Assembly: GCA_030065935.1 (NCBI GenBank)
Contig: JASJCP010000015.1
Span: 1-50,792, forward strand
DNA: 50,792 nucleotides
Direction: 5' to 3'
Source of the DNA: Xenococcaceae cyanobacterium MO_167.B27
Lineage (GTDB): Bacteria > Cyanobacteriota > Cyanobacteriia > Cyanobacteriales > Xenococcaceae
The first letter of the stretch is position 1; every line of letters starts with the position of its first letter. Shown piece by piece: positions 35,486 to 43,662 of the stretch. The translations under genes and the position numbers were made by a program. The notes under the pieces were generated by a model. That model was given only the letters and a program-made list of their open reading frames with translations, made no database searches and had not been told where the DNA came from.

Positions 35486-36381
35486 TATGCAACCTCTGTT
35501 AACCAACCAGAAAGATCGCGTTTTATCAAGTCCTGACACTTTATAATATCTTCTCGATACAGATCCCTTAATTGCTGTCTTACGTCCGAAGAAATTTGAG
35601 GCTTAGTTAAATTATTATGCTGAATTTTTTGGCGTAATTTAGTAGGAAATAAAGGCTTGAGAATAGTTTTTAATGGGTTAGGTTTTGTTAATAATTGATG
35701 AATAATTTTGTTTTTGGGCATTCCCGATTTATTAGGACGTAAAGCCATATCAGGAATAAAATTAGGGTCAACTTCTAAGAATTTTAAAATGTCTTGTAAT
35801 AGCTTAATTGGTTGTTCTTTTAAATCTTCGTATAAATTAATTTTTATTTGATTAGGAGAAAAAAGTTCATAATAGCGTTGTAATTGTTTGCCATAAAAAC
35901 CGATTTGTTTGTAATGCCAAAACCATTCCCAATTATTAGCAATTCTAGTAGCTTCATCTTGCAGGGCTAAAGCAAAATCTTGATGAGGTTCGCGATCATC
36001 TCTTACATTATGTAGAAAATTGGCATAGGCTCTTTCTACGGGGTTACGTAGAATCACAATCAAACGAGTATCGGGGATATATTTTTTAATTCTGGGTACT
36101 GCTTGAGGAATATAAAGATAAGAAGGACAAGCTTCCCCGATCGCTAATTCGTTAGTAACTTGGGCAAATTTTGCTTGATAGGTACTTAGATCGGTAATGG
36201 AAAAATCTTTTAGGGCTTCATCTCCAGGTCCTTGAAAATTAATTACTTCTCCTTCAAAAGCAAAAAAATTAGTTTCTTTTGTCGGTGTCATGTAAATTTG
36301 AGGATGCTGTTGGAGATATTCATGTAAAGCCGTTGTCCCCGCTTTAGCTGCACCAATAATCAAAAAATTCGGCATTGTCAT
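35485..36381 (-). CDS. Sulfotransferase (PAPS-dependent), first of two
   Basis: 298 residues. The 5'-phosphosulfate loop is PNFLIIGAAKAGTTALHEYL and the 3'-phosphate motif is RLIVILRNPVERAYANFL. I start at ATG 36379-36381, preceded by GGAG at 10 bases; the longer frame from TTG at 36423 lacks this. It is the heparan-sulfate-type sulfotransferase fold, transferring sulfate from PAPS to a sugar hydroxyl or amine. There is no membrane helix, so it acts in the cytosol on the lipid-linked unit before flipping. This fits its coupling to the GT4 and flippase genes. Confidence 0.88.
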   Translation of the reverse strand: MTMPNFLIIGAAKAGTTALHEYLQQHPQIYMTPTKETNFFAFEGEVINFQGPGDEALKDFSITDLSTYQAKFAQVTNELAIGEACPSYLYIPQAVPRIKKYIPDTRLIVILRNPVERAYANFLHNVRDDREPHQDFALALQDEATRIANNWEWFWHYKQIGFYGKQLQRYYELFSPNQIKINLYEDLKEQPIKLLQDILKFLEVDPNFIPDMALRPNKSGMPKNKIIHQLLTKPNPLKTILKPLFPTKLRQKIQHNNLTKPQISSDVRQQLRDLYREDIIKCQDLIKRDLSGWLTEVA

Positions 36382-36556
36382 AGGAGCAAGTCTCCGATGT
36401 TTTTTCAAGTTAACGTTGCTCAATTAGCTATTTTAAAAATCAAAATTTGAGAGATTAATAAATTTTAGATCGGCAACATTTATAGAGTTCCCAAAACTCC
36501 GCTCAAAATGAATATTGCTTATTGAAATGAGAAACTATCAACATATCGTAATCTTT

Positions 36557-37255
36557 TTAATACTTATAGCGATCGCAAAGAGGAATTAAGTGCTGTTTTA
36601 AAAATTTCTCTTCTTCAAAATTAGCAAAATGCTGACGAATAAATGTCCATTCTGTTGACCAATTCAGGTTCTCTTTTCTAGAAATTTCTCGCGATAATTC
36701 AGGATGACGAGCATAAAATACAGCATCGGTTAAATCTCGATATAAACCTTCAAAAAAATAGTTCTCAGTCCGCTCCCAATAGTAACCTTCTTCCCATAGT
36801 TCTTCATCCCACAATAATTCATCGCCATAGTAATCATATTGTTCCCAATTATGATAGCGATCGCTACTAAGTCTATTAGTTCTATTTCGGCGGTTGAAAC
36901 GCTGCCAGCGATCGCGGTTTTCTAGCTCTCTTTCTCGTTCTGATAATAGGTAATAGTGATTAATGTGAGGTTGCTGACAACTTTGATAAACAACCTTATT
37001 TACTACACGCCGAATTTCTGCTCGTTCTCGGCGATAAAGAGTATGGTATATTCTAATCCGTTTGTTACGCATTTCCGGACGTAATAACTTAAAAAAGTAG
37101 TTTGTCCAGTAATCAACTTTTTCTAGGGTTTCAGGGGTTTGATGACAGTCTAAATAAGATTCACAATTTCGATGGGCTAGTATTTTTGATGGTGTAAAAA
37201 CCTGAATCCATACTATAGCCAAGATACTAAATGATAGTAATCGATTAGTTTTCAT
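36557..37255 (-). CDS. Secreted protein of unknown family, rich in Trp/Tyr/Glu/Arg
   Basis: 232 residues from ATG 37253-37255, with a signal peptide (MKTNRLLSFSILAIVWIQVF, then SKILAHRN). The mature part has four Cys (CESYLDC, SCQQP, PLCDRYKY), consistent with disulfides in the periplasm or outside. An Arg/Glu-rich middle (RRERAEIRRVVNKVVYQSC) is followed by an acidic aromatic stretch (WEQYDYYGDELLWDEELWE). I recognise no domain. It starts 53 bases after the stop of the REC-dioxygenase gene, so they may form one transcript. A role in the envelope or polymer export is only inferred. Confidence 0.6.
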   Translation of the reverse strand: MKTNRLLSFSILAIVWIQVFTPSKILAHRNCESYLDCHQTPETLEKVDYWTNYFFKLLRPEMRNKRIRIYHTLYRRERAEIRRVVNKVVYQSCQQPHINHYYLLSERERELENRDRWQRFNRRNRTNRLSSDRYHNWEQYDYYGDELLWDEELWEEGYYWERTENYFFEGLYRDLTDAVFYARHPELSREISRKENLNWSTEWTFIRQHFANFEEEKFLKQHLIPLCDRYKY

Positions 37256-37308
37256 TGTCTTGTCAGCGAACAAATTACGGTACGAGTATAACTACTGCGA
37301 TTCAATTT

Positions 37309-38577
37309 TTATTTACCTCGATGTAAACAGGCAATCTGCCGTTGGCTCAACTTGGGAGTGAGCCTTTTCCATTCTTGAGGAGAGAGTCGAAATTGACTTA
37401 AAGATATTTGAGGAATTCTCGAAGTATAGCCAAAAGTAATTGAATAGCGGTTGCGCTTTGCTGGCTTTGCTCGATGAAAAACATTGCAAGGATCGGTAAT
37501 GATGATACTTCCTGCTTTCGCAGCGCAAGTTTTCCAAGTTTGAGGCGGAACAATTTTTGCGATCTCTGGCTCGGGAACAAATCCTGATTTGTAATCTAGA
37601 GAACTAACAATTTGTTTGGTAAAAGAGCGGGGTATATATTGAAAAGGGCCTCCCATTTCCCCTACATTGTTAAGATAGACAATAACTTTAATCATCCGCT
37701 CATCATCAATATCTAAGTGCCAATGTCTAGCATCTGTGATCGGAGCATCCGCAGCATCTCGTCGGAGATCGACACCATGAAATCGTAACGGCAAACCAAT
37801 ATAGTTTTCTACTATATCTAATAGTCTCTCTCCTAAACCCCATAACAAGATTTCAGTATGTAAGAATTTACGACTAGAAGGAATACCTGCTCGCCAGTTT
37901 TTTAGATGAGAAAGAGTATATAAATGAGGATGTAAAACTATTAGTTCTTTAATCAATCGTTTGGTGTGAGGTAATCTTAATTCGGATAAAGAAGTCACAT
38001 AGACTCCTTCGCTCTCAAGGGTAGAAACAATTTGGGAATCTTCCCTTGATAGTTGAGGAAGGCGATGGAGGTATTTGTCTCGTTTCACTTGGCGAGCGCG
38101 ACTACTGATAGACGGCAACCGAAAATTTTGGTGAGCAATTTGCTTAATCTTATAAGTAGCAAGTTTCGCTTTGCGATGTATTTGCTTAAAATTAGATGTG
38201 ATGGGGTCACGATTCGGCAAAGCACCGTCAATGGTAGCTTTTAAATCTTCGGGATTGTAGGGCTTGATAATATAACCTTTTGGTTTAGTTTCTCTAGCTC
38301 GTTTCAGGCTGGTGCGATCAGAGCAAGAAGTTACATAAATAATCGGAACTTGGTAAGCAGTTTTAATCTTTTTGCTCGCAGTAATACCATCCATGTTACC
38401 TTTTAGCATGATATCCATTAGTACCAAATCGGGGTGGGTTTCTGCTACTTTTTTAATCGCTCCAATTCCAGAATCAACTATTCCCACCACTTCATAGTCA
38501 TAACGCTTTAAATCAAGAACCAAAGTTTCCGCAGCAATCTTTTCGTCTTGAACAATTAAAATGTTAATCGGTTTCAT
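37309..38577 (-). CDS. Receiver domain fused to a 2-oxoglutarate/Fe(II) dioxygenase-like domain
   Basis: 422 residues. The receiver domain (about 1-120) has the acidic pair QDE, phospho-acceptor Asp55 (LVLMDIMLKGNMDG), switch Thr/Ser (YVTSCSD) and Lys105 (YIIKPYNP). A basic linker (about 125-180) follows. The C-terminal domain (about 190-410) looks like the phytanoyl-CoA dioxygenase type: His287-x-Asp289 (RHWHLDIDDERM), VIVYLNNVGEMGGPFQYIP, distal His368 (VFHRAKP) and Arg377 (NRYSITFGY) as the 2-oxoglutarate anchor. The spacing HxD...H...R is correct for an active enzyme. The substrate is unknown. It stands between the IS607 element and a secreted unknown protein, near the sulfotransferases. 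I do not recall this fusion as a described architecture. Confidence 0.8.
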   Translation of the reverse strand: MKPINILIVQDEKIAAETLVLDLKRYDYEVVGIVDSGIGAIKKVAETHPDLVLMDIMLKGNMDGITASKKIKTAYQVPIIYVTSCSDRTSLKRARETKPKGYIIKPYNPEDLKATIDGALPNRDPITSNFKQIHRKAKLATYKIKQIAHQNFRLPSISSRARQVKRDKYLHRLPQLSREDSQIVSTLESEGVYVTSLSELRLPHTKRLIKELIVLHPHLYTLSHLKNWRAGIPSSRKFLHTEILLWGLGERLLDIVENYIGLPLRFHGVDLRRDAADAPITDARHWHLDIDDERMIKVIVYLNNVGEMGGPFQYIPRSFTKQIVSSLDYKSGFVPEPEIAKIVPPQTWKTCAAKAGSIIITDPCNVFHRAKPAKRNRYSITFGYTSRIPQISLSQFRLSPQEWKRLTPKLSQRQIACLHRGK

Positions 38578-38829
38578 CTTGGTGATCTTAATTCAAAACT
38601 AATTAATTTTTTCTTTAAGATAACCAGAAAAGCTGATTTTGCCCACAAAAAAATCACCCGATTAATTGTCGGTGACAGCAAGCGTGTGAAACGTGGAGAA
38701 TTGCCGTTTAAACGCCCCGCCCGATTCGGAACATCCGCGCTATATCTCTCGTGTTTTAACCTAGAGAGCTATCATAAGTAGCCGAAAACTTATCTATAAT
38801 TGTCCATAGTTGTTCATTATGGATAAGTT

Positions 38830-39166
38830 TTGGTATATCGAGTTAAAGAGTTTGCCAAATTAATCGGTAAATCCCCGTCAACTTTGCGTCGTTGGGAAAA
38901 AGAGGGCAAAATCAAGCCTCAAAGGAGCAAAGGTAATCAAAGGTATTATACCGACAAAGATTTACAAATAGCTTTAAATATTGAATCTGCTGGTAATGCA
39001 GGAAAAATCATCGTTTATTGTCGAGTTTCATCAGAGAGAGATGGTCGAAGATTTAATGTCGATAATACATACATTTTCGGGTAGATTGTATGGACTGAGA
39101 AGTTACAAAAAACAAATAAAAAAGATAGCCCAAATAAGTCTTGACTCAACAGATTTAACCAAGTAA
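38830..39166 (+). pseudogene. tnpA: IS607-type serine recombinase TnpA, deleted and frameshifted
   Basis: The frame starts at TTG 38830 with a MerR-like DNA-binding domain (VKEFAKLIGKSPSTLRRWEK, QRSKGNQRYYTDKDL) and reaches the start of the resolvase domain (KIIVYCRVSSERD, with the catalytic Ser). The text then jumps at about 39040 to the C-terminal helix in another frame (VEDLMSIIHTFSGRLYGLRS). About 90 residues of the catalytic core are missing. The gene is clearly dead, while the DNA-binding part may still be made up to the stop at 39082-39084. Confidence 0.85.
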
Positions 39167-39198
39167 ACTTTTCTATATGAAGAGGTATTACTGGTTTA

Positions 39199-40452
39199 AT
39201 GTACGCTATTAAGGTAGAGTTAAAACTCAATAACCGCGAAAAAACTAAGATGAATCAACATCTAGGATTCTCGCGGTTTTGTTATAATTATGCACTGTCT
39301 TTATATAACCAGTTAGACCACCAAGAATATCAAGGAGGTAGCTCCAAGAAAATAGATTTAATTAAAAAAATCTTCACCAACGTCACCAAGAAAAATCCTG
39401 ATTTTGCTTGGACTAAAACCTTATCTAGTAGAGTGTATCAAAACTCTTTTCGTAATCTCAAAACTGCCTTTTCTCGGTATTTTCAAGGACTGGGAAAATA
39501 TCCCAAATACAAAAAGAAAAAGCATCTACAGAGTTGTACCGTTGATTCTTCCAATGGAGTCATCTTACAAGAAGGTGGCAAAATAATAAAGTTACCCACA
39601 TTGGGAACTTTTAGAATCAAAGAGTCAATACCTAAGTGCGTATCTCAAACTTATACTGTCTCTAAAAAAGGAGATAAGTATTATGTTGCTTTTGCCATCA
39701 ATGCAGAATTAATCCCACCAATTGTCCATGAAGTATTTGAACCTGTAGGATTAGATGTGAATCTTAGTAGTGGCAAATATTGTGTCCTATCTGATGGTAC
39801 TGAAATTACTTACCCTAAACCTTTAAAGAGCGCGATAACCAAGCTGCGTAAGTTACAGTACCACAATAGAAATAAGCAACTAGGCAATAGAAAGAAAGGC
39901 ATTCGTAGCTCAAAGGGTGCCAGAAAATATTATTGTAAATTAGCCAAATTACAAAAACAAATAGCCGATCTGCGTAATGATTTTCTGCAAAAATTAACTA
40001 CAGATTTAGCTAGGAAATACCGTCATTTGAAACTGGAAACTCTCAATATAAAAGGTATGATGGCTAATAAAAAATTAGCTTTTCATGTTGCTGATGCTAG
40101 TTTTTACAAGTTCAAATCTTTGTTGGAAGCTAAAGCAATTAGTCATGGTGGGATAGTCGAATCAGTTGATATGTGGTATCCAAGCAGCAAATTGTGTAGC
40201 CAATGTCAACGAAAAAAATCTGACTTAAAGCTGAAAGATAGGATATATCGCTGCGATAGCCCTTTTTGTCAGCCTATATGTCGCGATTTAAACTCTTCGA
40301 TTAATCTCAAAAATGCTCCACTAGATAAGATAGTAGCTAGGGTCTGCTCGCCCCGAAATAACGCTTGCGGACATGATACCGCCGACGGTCATGGTTTGAA
40401 GCAAGAAGCAAACTCTATAGGGAGACAGCTTTTGTTGCCTCTGTCCAACTAA
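39199..40452 (+). CDS. tnpB: TnpB RNA-guided nuclease of the IS607-type element
   Basis: 417 residues, full length. An N-terminal OrfB HTH region (KLNNREKTKMNQHLGFSRFC) comes first. The RuvC triad is Asp186 (EPVGLDVNLS), Glu280 (HLKLETLNIKG) and Asp363 (CRDLNSSINL). The zinc finger uses Cys333, Cys336 and a distal pair at Cys352/Cys357. All catalytic residues are present. TnpB cuts target DNA next to a short motif under a guide RNA made from the transposon right end, so the 3' end of this gene and the DNA just after 40475 should specify the guide. The C-terminal tail (NACGHDTADGHGLKQEANSI) is typical of the family. Confidence 0.93.
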   Translation: MYAIKVELKLNNREKTKMNQHLGFSRFCYNYALSLYNQLDHQEYQGGSSKKIDLIKKIFTNVTKKNPDFAWTKTLSSRVYQNSFRNLKTAFSRYFQGLGKYPKYKKKKHLQSCTVDSSNGVILQEGGKIIKLPTLGTFRIKESIPKCVSQTYTVSKKGDKYYVAFAINAELIPPIVHEVFEPVGLDVNLSSGKYCVLSDGTEITYPKPLKSAITKLRKLQYHNRNKQLGNRKKGIRSSKGARKYYCKLAKLQKQIADLRNDFLQKLTTDLARKYRHLKLETLNIKGMMANKKLAFHVADASFYKFKSLLEAKAISHGGIVESVDMWYPSSKLCSQCQRKKSDLKLKDRIYRCDSPFCQPICRDLNSSINLKNAPLDKIVARVCSPRNNACGHDTADGHGLKQEANSIGRQLLLPLSN

Positions 40453-40493
40453 ATGGATAACTATGGATAAGTTTTGTAGAGCAGAAGTCAATA

Positions 40494-42908
40494 CTAGATG
40501 AAATCAGCAATTGTAAGATCATCTGGAGTCTGATCCCTAATAATAGTAAGTAATTGATTGTTCTCAGTAAGACTAATTAGCACATCATTGCTATTAGATT
40601 CACTTCCTTGAGTAATTGTTAAATCGGCAAATTGTAAGCCAGTTGATAATTCAATGATATCTTCTCCATCTTCAAAATCTAGAATCGTATCTACACTACC
40701 ATCATTTCTCAAGATAAAGACATCTTCTCCTTTTCCACCAAAGAGAGTATCGTTACCAAGACTACCATAAAGTACATCTTCTCCTTCTCCACCAAAGAGA
40801 GTATCGTTACCAAGACCACCATAAAGTAGATCCTCTCCTTTCTCCCCATTCAAGAAATCATCTCCTGAGTCTCCAAACAGTGAATCTCCCCCTCTCCCAC
40901 CAAAGAGAGTATCGTTACCAAGACCACCCAACAGTGAATCTCCCCCTCTCCCACCAAAGAGAGTATCGTTACCAAGACCACCAGAAAGTAGATCCTCTCC
41001 TTTCTCCCCATCCAAGAAATCATCTCCTGAGTCTCCAAACAGTGAATCTTCTCCTTTTCCACCGAAGAGAGTATCGTTACCAAGACCACCATAAAGTAGA
41101 TCCTCCCCTTTCTCCCCATCCAAGAAATCATCCCCTGAGTCTCCAAACAGTGAATCTTCTCCTTTTCCACCGAAGAGAGTATCGTTACCGAGACCACCAT
41201 AAAGTAGATCCTCCCCTTTCTCCCCATTCAAGAAATCATCTCCTGACCCTCCAAACAGTGAATTTTCTCCTTCTTCATCCTCGTTTTGATCATCTTCGCC
41301 AGAAACAGTTTCGTCATTGCCATTGCTAGCTAATAATTCTTGCCCAATTGCGGTAGAACGCCAGTCTCGATCTGGATTTACCCATTCATCCATAGAGGAG
41401 ACGACTCCATTAGCTCCTTGAAGTTGAAAGACAATATCGTTATAGTCTCTGTCGCTTTTATTCCAATCTACCCGTAAATCCTCGTAAGCAAAAATGCCAC
41501 GACCATCTACTGCAACCATCTGTCCTTCTGCTGTACCAGGGTTGGCTTCGGGAATAGAAAAGAGAGGCAATTTACGATCTTGCCAAATGTTTTCGGGGTT
41601 GCTAGCAATTTCCTGAACAGTGGTATTTTGAATTAGCATAAAAGCAAAGCGACTCCCTTCAGTCATATTGAAGGTTTTTTGACCGAGATACTCCCCATCA
41701 TTAAAACTTGCTTCCCAAGGAAGTGGACTATCAAAACGCGCTTTTTCTGTGGAGTCTTGGAGTAGAATATGTCCTTGTTCGGAGTTAGTTAGGGCGCGAG
41801 TAGCAGCCTCTTGGATAAACTCTAAAGAACCAGGAGTATAGGTTTCCATTCCTTCGAGATTAAAAACTGCTAGTTCTCCTTCAAACCAATGCCCATCAAA
41901 TAAGAAGTCAAACTGAATTTGACCAGAGGAATCTACCTCAAAAACACCATCACTGAAAGTATAGATATTGTGGCTGTTTTGATAACCATTTAACTGTTCT
42001 AAATCTTCAGTTCTTTGGAGATCGTTCCAGACAAGTTCACCTAGCTCGGTAAGGATATTAGTATTCGTACCATCAAAATGTTTTGCGTGTCCTTTCCATC
42101 CTGTAGTTAAATCATTGAGATCGTCAGCTTTGAGGTTCCAAACAATCCGACCGATTTCTCGCTCTTGTACAGCTTGTAACATTTGCTCAGTTGCAGGCAA
42201 AGTACTTCGATCATTAGTTTCTGAACCATATTCGCCGACGATAACAGGAATATTTTGACTCTGGAGAAGATCGAAATAAGCCCCAATATCATTACTATTC
42301 CACTGATCGTAAACATGAACAGAAAAGACAATATTTTCGTTACCTGCCATCACTTCACTAGCATGGCTAGCAATTGTTTGGGTGTGATAGTCTTGTCCCC
42401 AGGCTTCTCCATCCACAACAATCATATTATTAGCACCTTCAGCACGAATAATATCGATTAGTTCCCGATGATAACTTACCCATTTTTCTTTATTAGGAGT
42501 ATCATTACCTGGTTCATTATGTAGGTTAAACCATACGTAGGGATTATCTTTGAACTCTTGTGCCATATCGCGCCAGTATTCTTTTAAGATTTCCCATTCT
42601 TCGTCTTCGTAATAACTACCAATAAGATCGTGGGCATCAAAAATAACTGTTGCACCCTGACTGGTATAAGCATCGACAATTTTATGGTTAGTCCTATAGT
42701 CATCGTCTGCTGGGTGGGGTTGATCGTAACTACCTAACAAATAATTGGGAACTCTAATAGTATTAAATCCCCACGTATTGAGATAATTATCTACATTTTC
42801 AATTCCCTCCCAAGTGAACATATTACCTCCCTTGATAATAAATTCTTGTCCATTTGGGTCGTAAATTTTATGGTCTATTATTTTAAATTGAGAGTTATTG
42901 CTATTCAT
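40494..42908 (-). CDS. Secreted GH5 glycosidase with DUF4114 and RTX calcium-binding repeats
   Basis: 804 residues from ATG 42906-42908, preceded by AGGAG; the longer frame upstream would start in a dispersed repeat. The N-terminal GH5 domain (about 1-320) has IKGGNMFTWEGIE, acid/base Glu in FNLHNEPG, VVDGEAWGQDY, FSVHVYDQW and nucleophile Glu in VIVGEYGSE, closest to mannanase-like members. A DUF4114 module follows (about 350-525; FEGELAVFNLEGM, RFAFMLIQNT, SDRDYNDIVFQL). Twenty RTX nonapeptides (GGxGxDxLx, residues 553-732) and a C-terminal targeting tail come last. There is no signal peptide, so type I secretion is predicted. It probably trims or remodels extracellular polysaccharide. Confidence 0.88.
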   Translation of the reverse strand: MNSNNSQFKIIDHKIYDPNGQEFIIKGGNMFTWEGIENVDNYLNTWGFNTIRVPNYLLGSYDQPHPADDDYRTNHKIVDAYTSQGATVIFDAHDLIGSYYEDEEWEILKEYWRDMAQEFKDNPYVWFNLHNEPGNDTPNKEKWVSYHRELIDIIRAEGANNMIVVDGEAWGQDYHTQTIASHASEVMAGNENIVFSVHVYDQWNSNDIGAYFDLLQSQNIPVIVGEYGSETNDRSTLPATEQMLQAVQEREIGRIVWNLKADDLNDLTTGWKGHAKHFDGTNTNILTELGELVWNDLQRTEDLEQLNGYQNSHNIYTFSDGVFEVDSSGQIQFDFLFDGHWFEGELAVFNLEGMETYTPGSLEFIQEAATRALTNSEQGHILLQDSTEKARFDSPLPWEASFNDGEYLGQKTFNMTEGSRFAFMLIQNTTVQEIASNPENIWQDRKLPLFSIPEANPGTAEGQMVAVDGRGIFAYEDLRVDWNKSDRDYNDIVFQLQGANGVVSSMDEWVNPDRDWRSTAIGQELLASNGNDETVSGEDDQNEDEEGENSLFGGSGDDFLNGEKGEDLLYGGLGNDTLFGGKGEDSLFGDSGDDFLDGEKGEDLLYGGLGNDTLFGGKGEDSLFGDSGDDFLDGEKGEDLLSGGLGNDTLFGGRGGDSLLGGLGNDTLFGGRGGDSLFGDSGDDFLNGEKGEDLLYGGLGNDTLFGGEGEDVLYGSLGNDTLFGGKGEDVFILRNDGSVDTILDFEDGEDIIELSTGLQFADLTITQGSESNSNDVLISLTENNQLLTIIRDQTPDDLTIADFI
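40713..41252. repeat. Intragenic DNA repeat encoding RTX nonapeptides
   Basis: Twenty nonapeptide-coding units of 27 bases, arranged as higher-order 108-base blocks of four units (GGLGNDTLF, GGKGEDSLF, GDSGDDFLD, GEKGEDLLY) that are nearly identical at DNA level. Such DNA can expand or contract by recombination without frameshift. Confidence 0.85.
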
Positions 42909-43662
42909 GGTAAAGTATTTTTCTCCTACAGAATGATAATCGTGTTTGAGTTCGTGTTTGATTTCCTGTTTGTTATAGCAGAAGACCCCAAAGATTAAGA
43001 CATTTTCTATTAACCCCCCATTCCCTATTGCCAGAAACATTGAATCTAGAAAAGAAACTTTACATTTAAAGTTATATAAAGTTATAATATTCTTGAATTA
43101 GCTCGATTCACCAAGAAAAACTCATTCTTTTAAACCAATGAATATAGCTAATTTTTTATTCATAAACGATTGAAGATAACGAAGTTTATCTAATATTTTA
43201 TTGCCATTTTCTTTGATTATATATCAATTGTAATACATCATAAATTATTAAAAAAGATAAATTTATATTTTGATAATATTTACACTTTTTGTCATTAATT
43301 TATCTAATTTTAAGTGCATTTTTAGGAACTTCCATAAAGTTTCTATTGCCCATTTTGGCGATAAAGTTATGCAATATCTTCTCGACTAAATTCACTTTCT
43401 GATAAATTAGTAACTATCCGAAATTCACTTAAGAGTTGTAAGTCACAAAAATTGATAACTCTAGTTTCGATTTGATGCGCGTTTTGAGCAAATTAAACAA
43501 TTATTATTTTCTAGAAATTTTAGATTTATATCATTAAAAAAGACCGCGAAAGTTACAAAGATTATCGCAATCGGGATGATTTTAAATTAGGAAGACAAAA
43601 AAATTCTCCCCGTCAGCCTTCACCATCCCACTTTTAATGCAACACCATTAATTATTCACGCC
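42909..43662. other. Long AT-rich intergenic region
   Basis: A 754-base region upstream of the GH5 gene. It contains a dispersed repeat copy (42973-43011) near the gene and otherwise AT-rich DNA. A plus-strand frame near 43535 (KKDRESYKDYRNRDDFKLGR) has coding-like composition but no start or family and may be a gene scrap. No tandem repeat is seen. Confidence 0.45.
42973..43011 (-). repeat. Dispersed repeat, copy 2
   Basis: The reverse complement of 42989-43011 is identical over 23 bases to 32737-32759, followed seven bases later by the same CTGCTATAA (42973-42981). Upstream of the GH5 gene; preceded by a GGCAATAGGGAAT-like tract, as in copy 1. Confidence 0.7.

Larger units (their letters stand above)
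38785..40475 (+). mobile_element. IS607-type element with inactive recombinase and intact TnpB
   Basis: The element is bounded by imperfect inverted ends of 23 bases (38785-38807 and 40453-40475, three mismatches). Inside are a broken tnpA and a full tnpB in the same direction. The left end is also present as a solo copy at 14853-14883. No target duplication is seen, as expected for serine-recombinase elements. Without the recombinase it cannot move by itself. Confidence 0.75.

Noticed and set aside
40713-41252. CRISPR array
   Set aside because: The repeats are coding, in frame and without unique spacers; they encode calcium-binding nonapeptides.
40850-41329. Long alternative frames on both strands over the RTX region
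   Set aside because: They arise from the periodic DNA of the nonapeptide repeats; only the glycine-aspartate frame makes a known structure.
42909-43040. Extended N-terminus of the GH5 protein
   Set aside because: The extra 44 residues fall in a dispersed repeat and lack family similarity; the ATG at 42906-42908 has a ribosome-binding site.
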